Shown piece after piece: positions 26,521 to 37,387 of a stretch of 64,000 nucleotides of DNA (position 1 is its first letter; the number at the start of each line of letters is the position of its first letter). The position numbers and the translations under genes are program-made. This stretch comes from Hordeum vulgare subsp. vulgare (lineage: Eukaryota; Streptophyta; Magnoliopsida; Poales; Poaceae): assembly GCF_904849725.1 (NCBI RefSeq), contig NC_058518.1, forward strand, positions 509,999,225-510,063,224, given 5' to 3'. The notes under the pieces were generated by a model. The model was not told the origin of the DNA. It made no database searches and saw only the letters and a list, made by a program, of their open reading frames with translations.

Positions 26521-27169
26521 GTTATAGTAGTTGCACCGTACTTTTTTATCTAATTGCACCGTAGTTCTATCTATCTATGCGATGTATCGGTATTATGAAA
26601 TATCTCTGTATCATTTATTATCTATCTCTGTATATCTATGTGACGTAGTTCTATCTATCTATGCTCCATTTTAGCATGCGTGCTGGAGCTACGCGCGCGC
26701 TGCATTTTGGCGCGCATGCTGGAGCTAGCGCTGGCCGTCGCGCCAAAGCAGGCGAACGACGCGCTGCAAACTGATTTTTAGCGTGCCGCGGGTTGAACGG
26801 CTGTTGGAGATGCTCTAATCCGCCGACCTCATCTGTAACGACGAGCCCGCATAATCCGGCACCTCAAATATGCAGCCCAAAAGTCAATGCGTTCAACATT
26901 TGCAACCCATACTAATGTTTTTTGTGCGCGTCTTATTTTACAGTCTTTGTTGAAGGACTATTTTTATATTCAAGACACAAAAACATCAAATTTTAACATG
27001 CGAGGCCTTTTTTATGTGTGTGTTGTAGATGCTCTAAACACGCGTACATCCTATCTTAGGAGAGCCTATCAAAGACTATGAGCCTGCATTTTATCTTAAG
27101 TTTGAAAAAGTTGTCACCTATGCCTTTATATAGTCGTCATGAACGTGCCGGCTCGACTAAAACGTAAGA

Positions 27170-27425
27170 CCCTGTTCGGTTTCGAATAAATCATCAATTT
27201 ATAAGTTAAAAAATGTAAAAAATGACTTATTTTGCCAAACGGATCCAACTTATAAGTCACCTCAACTTATAAGTCATAAGTTGCTCCACCCCAACTTAAA
27301 ACTTATAAGTCACCCACTTTTACATGAAAAGGTGACTTATAAGTCAGATGATAACCAAACAGGCGTGACTTATAAGTCACTGGTTTTAAGTCACCTGACT
27401 TATTAAAACTAAATAAGGCCTAAAT
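27170..27425. mobile_element. Palindrome-rich MITE-like element (possibly hAT-type)
   Basis: The left end GACCCTGTTCGGTTT and the inverted AACCAAACAGG at about 27353 resemble hAT-type CCCTGTTTGG ends. The interior carries many copies of ACTTATAAGT(CA), itself a palindrome, in both orientations. No ORF is present. The exact ends and target duplication are uncertain. Confidence 0.5.
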
Positions 27426-27874
27426 CGTGGAAGGGAGTGAAATAAAAATAGGAAAAGGTGAGGTGGATAAGGATGGAAGTGGATGGATAGTGGGGGCCGT
27501 TGACGGGTGGAGGGGGTGGGGCGGTTTGTGGTGTGGCTTTGCTAGATTTGTTTCACGCGGAGTGGAGTGGACTGGATGCTAGTGCTTGTACGTACGTGGA
27601 CTGTTGTTGCAGTGTCCACCCGACCGGACCGGCCGGAACGTTCCTCCGAATAGGCGTGCGTGCGGCCTTTCCACGCGCTCTTGCGTACGGCTGGCTCGTG
27701 TGAACTCCTCCGGCAACGGGTCACCGGCGCTACGAGCAGATAGGGTCCTTCATAAAGGGCCACCTATGTATGCACCAGTCGTCTGGGGAGAAAACAAAAC
27801 GGGTCGGTTTCCTCTTCTTTCTGTTTCCATACACGCGTGCGTGGACATATCTATGTGTACTGCATTTTTTATAC
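27426..27874. other. Unassigned stretch
   Basis: GC-rich at about 27480-27720 with short open frames and no domain recognised. Confidence 0.4.
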
Positions 27875-27879
27875 AATAG

Positions 27880-29256
27880 CAAAATCGTCCATGCGTTGCA
27901 ACGGGAGAACAAAAAAATATAATCTTCAATAATGATGATCATATTATGTTCACACGTCATCGCTTGATTTTTAAATTTTATGCACAAATCCAAAAAAATA
28001 TTAATTTTTTTAAATTTATTCACAAGTTGAAGCAATCTTTACATTTTTTTTAAAAATATCATGGTTCTCAAAAATTTTGGTAACTCAAAGAATAATTCTT
28101 AATTTCAAGAATTATTTTAGAAAACATACAATAATAATCCGATCCATCCAACACTTAATTCTTCAAAAATCACACGGGTATATTTTCACAAAGACTACAT
28201 ACATTAGATCCTTCATAAACAATTTTACAAATATGAGAATAATTTTAAAATCGAGAACATTTTTTACAATTTACAAACATTTAGTAAAAATCGTGAATAT
28301 TTTTATATTTCAAACGGGTTTAAATATTTTCTTTTGAATTGGCGACCCATTCTAGAAAAGACGACATAATTTTTGATGTTGGAGGATTTTACTTTAAATT
28401 CACAAACATTTTTGAAATGCATGAAGTTTTTCTGAATAAACAAACATTTTTATAAGTCAGTAATATATTTATTAAATTCACGGACATTGTTTTGGAATTT
28501 GCAAAAAATATATAAAAATCCGGCGCCTTTTTTGAATCCACAAACATTTCATGTTTTCGTCAACATTTTAATTCAAAATTCCTATTTTTTAATATGCAAA
28601 TGCTTTTTTATTCTAAATTATTTAAATTAGAAATAAAAAAATGGAACGGATAAATTTAAATAAAAAAAGAAACTACCAAAACAGGCATTAGCTATTTTTA
28701 AAATTTCAGGACATTTTAGAAATGCATTAACATATTTTGAATTAGAAAGCATTTTGTTAAATGATTTTAATAATTTTTAATACATGGAGTTTGATTTGAA
28801 ATCATGGACTTTTCTTATTTTACAAACATTTTTTCAAACTTGCAAATATTTTATTGTATATGTGAACATTTTTTACAAAAACTCTGAGCAGTTTTTGAAG
28901 TCACAAACATTTTATTTTTTAAAATATGTTGATTTAAAATTTTAAGTTTACTAAAACTTTAAAGGTTATTTGAAGTTCTAAATTATTTAAAATAGAAAAT
29001 AAAATGGAACTGAAGATAAATAAATAAACGAAACTAAAAAAAGTGACGCCTGTGAATGGGCCGGCCCATACGGTGTCCTGGATATTCTCCCAGGGTGGAG
29101 AGAGTAATATAGGAGATTTTTACATGGGCCGGCCCAGTCCGAGATTTTTCGCTTTGTGAAACGTTTTCTATTATTTACCGGTGGCATGGTGGGTAATTTA
29201 TGCAAACGTTAGGGGTAATTTTCATGATGTACCACAGAAGCAATAGGTGCTTTATT
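27880..29256. mobile_element. AT-rich element with CAAAA..CGTGCGTTGCAAC type termini (copy 1)
   Basis: The left end CAAAATCGTCCATGCGTTGCA and the right end AGGTGCTTTATT resemble those of the 50225-52240 element. AATAG occurs on both sides (27875-27879 and 29257-29261), a possible 5-bp target duplication. The interior is AT-rich, with many AACATTTTT/AAATGTTTGT phrases and no coding content. The transposon class is unknown. Confidence 0.45.
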
Positions 29257-29318
29257 AATAGGTAAAGATATGGATGCAATCGTTTTTTTTTTGCGGAAGG
29301 ATGCAAGCGTTTATATAA

Positions 29319-29593
29319 GAGCAAGTACAATAAGGTTCAGTCAGCAGGCTGTAAGGATTAAAATATTATTTTTTTACTGAGTTGGATGAGAGAGAAGACG
29401 AGAGAGGAGGGAAGCGGGCTCTTCGTGAAGAGCCAGCTCTAGCACGTGTTCCTAGGTGCTTTGTGAGAATGAAAGATGGGCCATATATGATAAAAGTAGT
29501 ATTTTTTTATAGCTAACTATTGTATAAGCTAGTTATAAGATATGCTATAAGATGGTTTATAGACAGCAGTTGGCTATACTATTAACCATGCTC
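29319..29593. mobile_element. Tourist/Harbinger-type MITE
   Basis: The left end GAGCAAGTACAATAAGG and the right end (complement GAGCATGGTTAATAGTATAG) form terminal inverted repeats, flanked by TAA at 29316-29318 and 29594-29596. It is 275 bp with no ORF, a size and target typical of Tourist MITEs. Confidence 0.8.
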
Positions 29594-29839
29594 TAAGCAC
29601 AAACATACACTCATTATTATAAACGCACACACGCATACTCTATTTCTATGAGTATTTTCGAAAGACTTAGCCGACATATTTCTATGAAAAGGCCGTGTCG
29701 AAGTATCGGAATGGGTGAGAAGGAGGGGGCTAAGGGGGATTGGATAAGGCGAGAGGTTGGATTGGGTTGACCCTCAGTCGGCTCCGCCCCTTGGCTCTTT
29801 TTTGGTACAGTTATTAATGATGTACCTTACTTAAGTCTG

Positions 29840-30131
29840 GTACTAGTGGTGGGTGCATATTTGCACATGCCACTAGTAAGTGCTCTGTTTTAGTGGTGCA
29901 TATATGGATACATCACTAGAAATCTAAATTGTAGTGGTGTATCTTTTGATCTCATTCCACTAGTAACTCACGTTGGATCTATCTATTGGGTCACACTTAC
30001 TAGTGGCGTGTCATTTGTAAGGCACGCCACTTGTAGTATGTTATTTGTGATGTAGCCAAGTATTGGCATGACATGTCTCCTTGGTGGCACGACACTAGTG
30101 TCGATTGTCTATTACCATTTCTCTACTAGTG
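29840..30131. mobile_element. Possible CACTA-type fragment with ACTAGTGG subterminal repeats
   Basis: Many degenerate copies of ACTAGTGG(T/C)G(T/C) and its complement occur, as in subterminal regions of CACTA elements. The right edge TCTCTACTAGTG is the complement of a CACTA end (CACTAGTAGAGA). No matching left terminus is clear. Confidence 0.4.
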
Positions 30132-30734
30132 CAATGGCAGCGATTTGAGAACAATCCTTTGTGGATTTTTTTACTCTATCATTTTTTACTTAGTGAATTG
30201 ATTAGTATTCCTCCTATTCACTTACACCTACAATCACGCACTATAAATATCTATGGCAACTTTAGCACTCTTTGCCATGATATTTGAGGACATTATATAA
30301 AATGAAACTCATACTCATACATCAATTGATATAAATGAAAGAAATTTATTGGTAAATAAATGTTTTTTTTATTTTCTATCTTGGTCTAAACTATTTTGTT
30401 TAACCAAAATAAATTAAGAGACAATGTCTTAAAAATGAAACAACCAACGTGACTTTGTTTGTAATATGTTCTATATTTTAGTACAAGTATATCATGCAAG
30501 ATTGATGTTATAATTACATAATAAACCTATTGTGCATTAAACGTTAGCTACATTGTTAGATGGTTAGTTTTGGAAATGTAATCAAAAAAATCTATAGTTC
30601 AGATCATATGTTAACATAACATGGTGAGTTATAAATAAGTAGAAATGTTTAGCATAAAGACTAGTATTGTTGCCCCTTCCAGGCAATCGGGAAGGGCTCC
30701 TTAGTCGAACTTGAAGGACTCACTAGAGCGATGC
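30132..30734. other. AT-rich stretch without a gene
   Basis: Nothing recognised beyond AT-rich sequence and short stops-limited frames. Confidence 0.45.
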
Positions 30735-31334
30735 GCATTATCACGACCGGTTTCCAAATAAATGAATTAATTGGAAATCAGCCATGTGTGTACTCTTCGA
30801 ACATAATAATACATACCACTCAGGTCGTACTCTCGTATGCCTCACTTGTTATTTAAGCTAGTGCACTTCTCCAGTCTTACATGAAGCAACACGACTACTT
30901 CTGTTCGATCTAGAAGCATAACATCATACATATCATACATATCATACAAGCATACTAGCGATCTGCTGTACCATCTCTAGGCGGAGTCAGAAGGAACCTG
31001 GATTGACTGACCCAGGGAAAGTCCCAGATGAGGAATTGGGGAGTTCAATTCCTCATCTACTGGCTCTAAGCGGACTACGCGGGATGGCGAAGCATGCACA
31101 TGACTAGCAGGCATAGCAGCTCTAATGAGGGCAGAAGCAATGACTTGATTGAACTCCTCAATGGTAGCAGCTGACGGCAGAGCTGAGCTGGCGGGTGCAT
31201 GAGGCAGAAGAGGACGGGCATGACCGAGGCGGTGCGGGGCGAAGGAGCTCAATCCTGTGGTGAGGACGAGTAAGGTGTTCCATGCGAGCAGCCACCAAGT
31301 CATCCACTAAGCCATCAAAGGCTGACTCCAGGTC

Positions 31335-31751
31335 TCAGACATACTGCACGACCATCCCAAGAGCATCATCTTCCTCTTCTCTGGGGCAAGCAATGGCATA
31401 GTCAGTGATGTACGGCACGTGGCAAGGCACGTAATAATAAGGACGAGTCTTCATTGCTGGAAGAGTGTCCCAAAGACGAGCAATCGCCTCTCTGGCTGCC
31501 ATCTGAATAGCATGCCTCTCCGTTGGCATGACTCTCCCAACAAAGCGAAGACGACGAATCTCTGGTCGACCACTAATAAAATGCACCGACGCCTGATGCA
31601 TGGTCAGGGATTCGCTGATTTTGTGGCGGTAAAACGTGTACTCAGTGCGAGTCATCGGTTCAATCGCGATCTTAACGACGACGGAAAGAAGTCGCGAAAA
31701 TCCCATTGGCTCGTTGGCAAACACCTGCAACGAGCAACCACTTCCAGCCAT
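31335..31751 (-). CDS. Uncharacterised element-borne ORF
   Basis: A 138-residue frame starts MAGSGCSLQVFANEPMGFSR and is read away from the putative primer binding site at about 31890, where a gag-like ORF would start. It shows no zinc knuckle, transmembrane segment or catalytic motif. Continuation to the left (30977-31303) is broken by a stop and a frame change. I do not recognise the family; it may be a non-standard ORF of an LTR element. Confidence 0.35.
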   Translation of the reverse strand: MAGSGCSLQVFANEPMGFSRLLSVVVKIAIEPMTRTEYTFYRHKISESLTMHQASVHFISGRPEIRRLRFVGRVMPTERHAIQMAAREAIARLWDTLPAMKTRPYYYVPCHVPYITDYAIACPREEEDDALGMVVQYV

Positions 31752-32579
31752 CTACAAAACAAATTTTTCATATAGTCAAAACATAAATATATGTTGACTA
31801 ATAGAAAATTGCTAAAATAAGCAGGAATTAAAAACGACCAATCCTGTCAGCGATCGTGCCTGGGGTTTCCTACAATCGGCTAGGCTCTGATACCAAGTTT
31901 ATCACGACCGGTTTCCAAATAAATGAATTAATTGGGAATCAACCATGTGCGTCCTCAGTGAAGAAAATATTTCTCACTGTCACACTCATCTTGATACAAA
32001 AAACTAGTAGTACTTAATATTATACAAGTAGAGCAGGGGTTGCTCTACAATTATTACAACATGTCCAAGTCTTAGAAAAGATGGAATGTTACAGTGGTAT
32101 TAAGGAGAACTCTACTGCTTATTTTAGTGAAGCTCTCGAAAATAAAAGGGACACGTCAGATCTGAGTAATGTGACATGACAAGTACTACTACACATTAAG
32201 CATCATAGTGAAGCTCAACGATTTATTCGGGGTGACGGAAGCGATGGAATAAAACAACGTCGGACTCCAGGATCGCAAGACTGACTTGGACTCCTCTAGA
32301 CATCGGACTCGCTATCGAACTCTTCATCCATGAGGTCTCCTTCATCCAAATCTGGCCACCACAACAAGCGAGTGAGTACTCCGAGAAGTACTCGCAAACA
32401 GTTTACACAAAAGATGAGATGCATGCAGTGGATTTTAATATGCATGGTTAGAATCAGGTTATATCCAAAATATATGTGTTGAAAGTAAATTAAGTTAGTG
32501 GATAAATTAGGCGGTAGTCCTCCCGAGATATCCTTAACAGAAAAAGTAAAATACACAAATCGGGTGTCTGGAGCAACGC

Positions 32580-32811
32580 CTCGAAAGGTTAACAAAGGTT
32601 AGTAAAACCACCGTCGGGCGTCTGAACGACATCACAGGGCATGCATAAAAGAAATAAATGACAAGCCACAGACGGGCATCCTTGCCACACCACAGTAAGG
32701 GCAAAATAAATAACAAGCCTCAGTCGGGCGTCTCAGCGACACCACATAAAGGGCATAATAAATAAAATGACAAGCCACAGTCGGACGTCTTAGCGACACC
32801 ACGGAAAGGGC
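32580..32811. repeat. Minisatellite, left part (unit about 57-62 bp)
   Basis: Tandem units contain ACAAGCCACAGTCGG(G/A)CGTCT, then AGCGACACCAC and AAGGGCATAATAAATAAA. About four diverged units lie here and more follow at 44171-44420. The copia element is inserted within the array. Confidence 0.85.
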
Positions 32812-33654
32812 TATTGGAAATATGCCCTAGAGGCAATAATAAATTAGTTATTATTATATTTCTTAGTTCATGATAATCGTTTATTATCCATGCTATAATT
32901 GCATTGATTGGAAACATAGTGCATGTGTGGATACATAGACAAAACACTGTCCCTAGTAAGCCTCTAGTTGACTAGCTCGTTGATCAAAGATGGTCAAGGT
33001 TTCCTGACCATAGGCAAGTGTTGTCACTTGATAACGGGATCACATTATTAGGAGAATCATGTGATGGACTAGACCCAAACTAATAGACGTAGCATGTTGA
33101 TCGTGTCATTTTGTTGCTACTTTTTTCTGCGTATCAAGTATTTGTTCCTATGACCATGAGATCATATAACTCACTAACACCGGAGGAATACTTTGTGTGT
33201 ATCAAACGTCGCAACGTAACTGGGTGACTATAAAGATGCTCTACAGGTATCTCCGAAGGTGTTCGTTGAGTTAGTATGGATCAAGACTGGGATTTGTCAC
33301 TCCGTGTGACGGAGAGGTATCTCGGGGCCCACTCGGTAATACAACATCACACACAAGCCTTGCAAGCAATGTGACTTAGTGTAAGTTGCGGGATCTTGTA
33401 TTACGGAATGAGTAAAGAGACTTGCCGGTAAACGAGATTGAAATAGGTATGCGGATAATGAGGATCGAATCTCGGGCAAGTAACATACCGAAGGACGAAG
33501 GGAATGACATACGGGATTATATGAATCCTTGGCACTGAGGTTCAAACGATAAGATCTTCATAGAATATGTAGGATCCAATATGGGCATCCAGGTCCCGCT
33601 ATTGGATATTGACCGAGGAGTCGCTCGGGTCATGTCTGCATAGTTCTCGAACTC
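32812..33654 (+). repeat. LTR A, 3'-truncated
   Basis: It starts TATTGGAAATATGCCCTAGAG and stops at GTTCTCGAACTCG, where LTRs B and C continue with CAGGGTCTGCACAC. The junction leads straight into pol sequence, with TCG shared by both partners. It differs from B and C at several shared sites, for example GGATAATGAGGATCG versus GGATACTGACGATCG. Confidence 0.9.
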
Positions 33655-35574
33655 GTTTACGGGTTATGCATTAGAGACAACCGCATTCACTTTAAATAGG
33701 ACACCGCGTATTTCCGTAGAGATGACACAGTATAGACTGATGTTTAGAGAAATCTAAACTGTCGTTTCTTGAAAGTTTGGGGCTTCGACACTTATGTGAA
33801 AAAAATTCAGTCTGATAAGCTCGAACCCAAAGCGAATAAATGCATCTTCATAGGATATCCAAAACAGTTGGGTACATCTCCTATCTCAGATCCGAAAGCA
33901 AAAGTGTTTGTTTCTAGAAATGGATCCTTTCTCGAGGAAAGGTTTCTCTCGAAAGAATGAGTGGGAGGGTGGTAGAACTTGATGAGGTTATTGAACCATC
34001 ACTTCAACCAGTGTGTAGCAGGGCGCAGGAAGTTGTTCCTGTGGCGCCTACACCAATTGAAGTGAAAGCTGATGATGGTGATCATTGAGCATCGGATCAA
34101 GTTACTACAAGCCTCGTAGGTTGACAAGGTCGCGTACTACTACAGAGTGGTACGGTAACCCTGTCTTGGAGGTCATGTTGTTGGACAACAATGAACCTAC
34201 GAGTTATGGAGAAGCAATGGTGGGCCCGTATTCCGACAAATGGCTGGAGGCCATGAAATTCGAGAGAGAATCCATGTGTGAGAACGAAGTGTAGACTTTG
34301 GAAGAACTACTTGATGGTCGTAGGACTATTAAGTAAAGATGGATCTTTGACAGGAAGACAGACGATGATGGTGACAAGTCACTATTAAGAAAAGCTCGAC
34401 TTGTCGCAAAGATGTTTTCCGACAAGTTCAAAGAGTTGAGTATGATGAGACTTTCTCACTCATAGCGATGCTAAAGGTCTGTTGGAATTATGTTAGCAGT
34501 TGTTGCATTATTTATGAAATATTGCACATAGGATGTCAAAACATTGTTTTCCTTCATGGAAAGGTTGTATGTGATACAACCGGAAAGTTTTGTTGATCCT
34601 AAGGATGCTAACAAGTATGCAGGCTCCGGCGATCCTTTATGGACTGGTGCAAGCATCTCGAAATTGGAATACACGCTTTGATGAGATGATCAAAGCTTTT
34701 GGGTTCGTACAAGGTTTATGAGAAACTTGTATTTCCAAAGAAGTGAGTGGGAGCACTACAGTATTTTATGGTAAAGTATATGTGGTTGACATATTGTTGA
34801 TCAGAAGTAATGTAGAATTTCTGTGAAGCATAAAAGGTTGTTTGAAAGGAGTTCTTCAAAGGAAGACCTGGGTAGAGCTACTTAAACATTGAGCATCAAG
34901 ATCTATGGAGATAGATCAAAATGCTAAACATAACTTTCAAATGAAATGCATGCCTTGACAAGTTTTTGAAGGAGTTCGAAATAGATCAGCAAAGAAAGAG
35001 TTCTTGGCTGCGTTGTAAGGTGTGAATATGAGTAAGACTCAAAAGTCCGACCACGGCAGAAGAAAGAGAAAGGACGAAGGTCGTCCCCTATGCCTTAGCC
35101 ATAGACTCTACTGTATGCCATGCTGTGTACCGCACCTGATGTGTGCCTTGCCACTAGTCTGTTAAGAGGTACAGAGAGTGATCCAGGATTGAATCACTGA
35201 ACAACGGTCAAAGTTATCCTCAGTAACTAATAGACTAAGGAATTTTTCTCGATTATGGAGGTGGTTGAAGAGTTCGTCGTAAAGGGTTACGTTGATGCAA
35301 GCTTTGACACTAATCCGAATAACTATGAGTAGTGAAACGGATTTGTATAGTAGAGTAGATGTTTGGAGTATTTCCGAATAGCACATAGTAGAATCATCTA
35401 TAAGATGACATAAAGATTTGTAAAGAACACACGGATCTGAAAGTTTCAGAACCGTTGACTAAAACCTCTCTCACGAGAAGACGTGATCAAACCCCAGAAC
35501 TATATGGGTGTTGGATTCGTTGAAATCACATAGTGATGTGAACTAGATTATTGACTCTAGTGCAAGTGGGAGAC
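33655..35574 (+). pseudogene. Partial copia pol, first copy
   Basis: Integrase C terminus to RNase H pieces are visible, including LKVWGFDTYVKK at about 33765-33800 followed by the KCIFIGYP block at about 33840. By eye it differs from 40439-42357 at only a few sites. Stops such as the TGA after LSKE (33958) are shared by both copies and so predate the duplication. Confidence 0.85.
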
Positions 35575-37387
35575 TATTGGAAATATGCCCTAGAGGCAAT
35601 AATAAATTAGTTATTATTATATTTCTTACTTCATGATAATCGTTTATTATCCATGCTATAATTGCATTGATTGGAAACACAGTGCATGTGTGGATACATA
35701 GACAAAACACTGTCCCTAGTAAGCCTCTAGTTGACTAGCTCGTTGATCAAAGATGGTCAAGGTTTCCTGACCATAGGCAAGTGTTGTCACTTGATAACGG
35801 GATCACATTATTAGGAGAATCATGTGATGGACTAGACCCAAACTAATAGACGTAGCATGTTGATCGTGTCATTTTGTTGCTACTGTTTTCTGCGTATCAA
35901 GTATTTGTTCCTATGACCATGAGATCATATAACTCACTAACACCGGAGGAATACTTTGTGTGTATCAAACGTCGCAACGTAACTGGGTGACTATAAAGAT
36001 GCTCTACAGGTATCTCCGAAGGTGTTCGTTAAGTTAGTATGGATCAAGACTGGGATTTGTCACTCCGTGTGACGGAGAGGTATCTCGGGGCCCACTCGGT
36101 AATACAACATCACACACAAGCCTTGCAAGCAATGTGACTTAGTGTAAGTTGCGGGATCTTGTATTACGGAACGAGTAAAGAGACTTGTCGGTAAACGAGA
36201 TTGAAATAGGTATGCGGATACTGACGATCGAATCTCAGGCAAGTAACATACTGAAGGACAAAGGGAATGACATACGGGATTATATGAATCCTTGACACTG
36301 AGGTTCAACCAATAAGATCTTCGGAGAATATGTAGGATCCAATATGGGCATCCAGGTCCCGCTATTGGATATTGACCGAGGAGTCTCTCGGGTCATGTCT
36401 ACATAGTTCTCGAACCCGCAGGGTCTGCACACTTAAGGTTCGACGTTGTTTTATGCGTATTTGAGTTATATGGTTGGTTACCGAATGTTGTTCGGAGTCC
36501 CGGATGAGATCACGGACGTCACGAGGGTTTCCGGAATGGTCCGTAAACGAAGATTGATATATAGGATGACCTCATTTGGTTACCGGAAGGTTTTCGTACA
36601 TTACCGGAAAAGTTTCGGGCTCATCGGTAGTGTACCGGGAGTGCCGGGAGGGGTGCCGGGGACCATCGGGAGGGGTGTCACGCCCCAAGGGGTCTCATGG
36701 GCTATGGGAAGAGATAAACCAGCCCCTAGTGGGCTGGAATAAGTTCCCACTAAGGCCCATAAGGTTTGAGAAGGAAAAAACACAAGGTGGAAAGAGTTTC
36801 CAAGTGGGAAGGTGGAATCCTACTCCAAGTGGGATTGGAGTAGGACTCCTCCACCTCCAATTTTGGCCAAAACTTTAGGTTTTGAGGCTGCCTCCTCCCC
36901 TCCCTCCCTCCTATATATAGTGGGGTTTTAGGGCTGATTTGAGACAACTTTTTTGCCACGGCAGCCCCACCACATACCTCCACGATTTTACCTCTAGATC
37001 GCGTTTCTGCGGAGCTCGGGCGGAGCCCTGCTGAGACAAGATCATCACCAACCTCCGGAGCGCCGTCACGCTGCCGGAGAACTCATCTACCTCTCCGTCT
37101 CTCTTGATGGATAAAGAAGGCCGAGATCATCGTCGAGCTGTACGTGTGCTGAACGCGGAGGTGCCGTCCGTTCGGCACTAGATCGTGGGACTGATCGCGG
37201 GATAGTTCGCGGGGCGGATCGAGGGACGTGAGGACGTTCCACTACATCAACCGCGTTCACTAACGCTTCTGCTGTACGGTCTACAAGGGTACGTAGATCA
37301 CACATCCCCTCTCGTAGATGGACATCACCATGATAGGTCTTCGTGCGTGTAGGAAATTTTTTGTTTCCCATGCGACGTTCCCCATCA
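35575..37387 (+). repeat. LTR B (internal, complete)
   Basis: 1813 bp from TATTGG to CCCATCA. A TATA-like CTATATATAG lies at 36911-36920, the expected LTR promoter position, preceded by the GC-rich stretch. It serves at once as the 3' LTR of the left unit and the 5' LTR of the right unit. Confidence 0.9.

Larger units (their letters stand above)
25087..26815 (+). mobile_element. Inner Harbinger-like element carrying the AP2-like gene
   Basis: It is bounded by GAGCATCTCCAACAACGGTGT and, inverted at the right, GAGCATCTCCAACAGCCGTT, with TAA at 25084-25086 and 26816-26818. At 1729 bp it contains no transposase but a promoter-like TATA box, an AP2-like coding sequence and 3' flank. The 25440-25980 part is unusually rich in CG and CACG/GCAC repeats. 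It sits wholly inside the outer element. Confidence 0.75.
24977..27034. mobile_element. Outer Harbinger/Tourist-like element (host of a nested element)
   Basis: The left end AAGCATCTCCAACAAACAC and the right end (complement GAGCATCTACAACACACAC) form an imperfect terminal inverted repeat, with TAA at 24974-24976 and 27035-27037. Without the inner element the arms are 24977-25083 and 26819-27034, about 320 bp together. No transposase is present. A PIF/Harbinger assignment follows from the 3-bp TAA duplication and the GAGCATCTCCAACA end. Confidence 0.65.
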
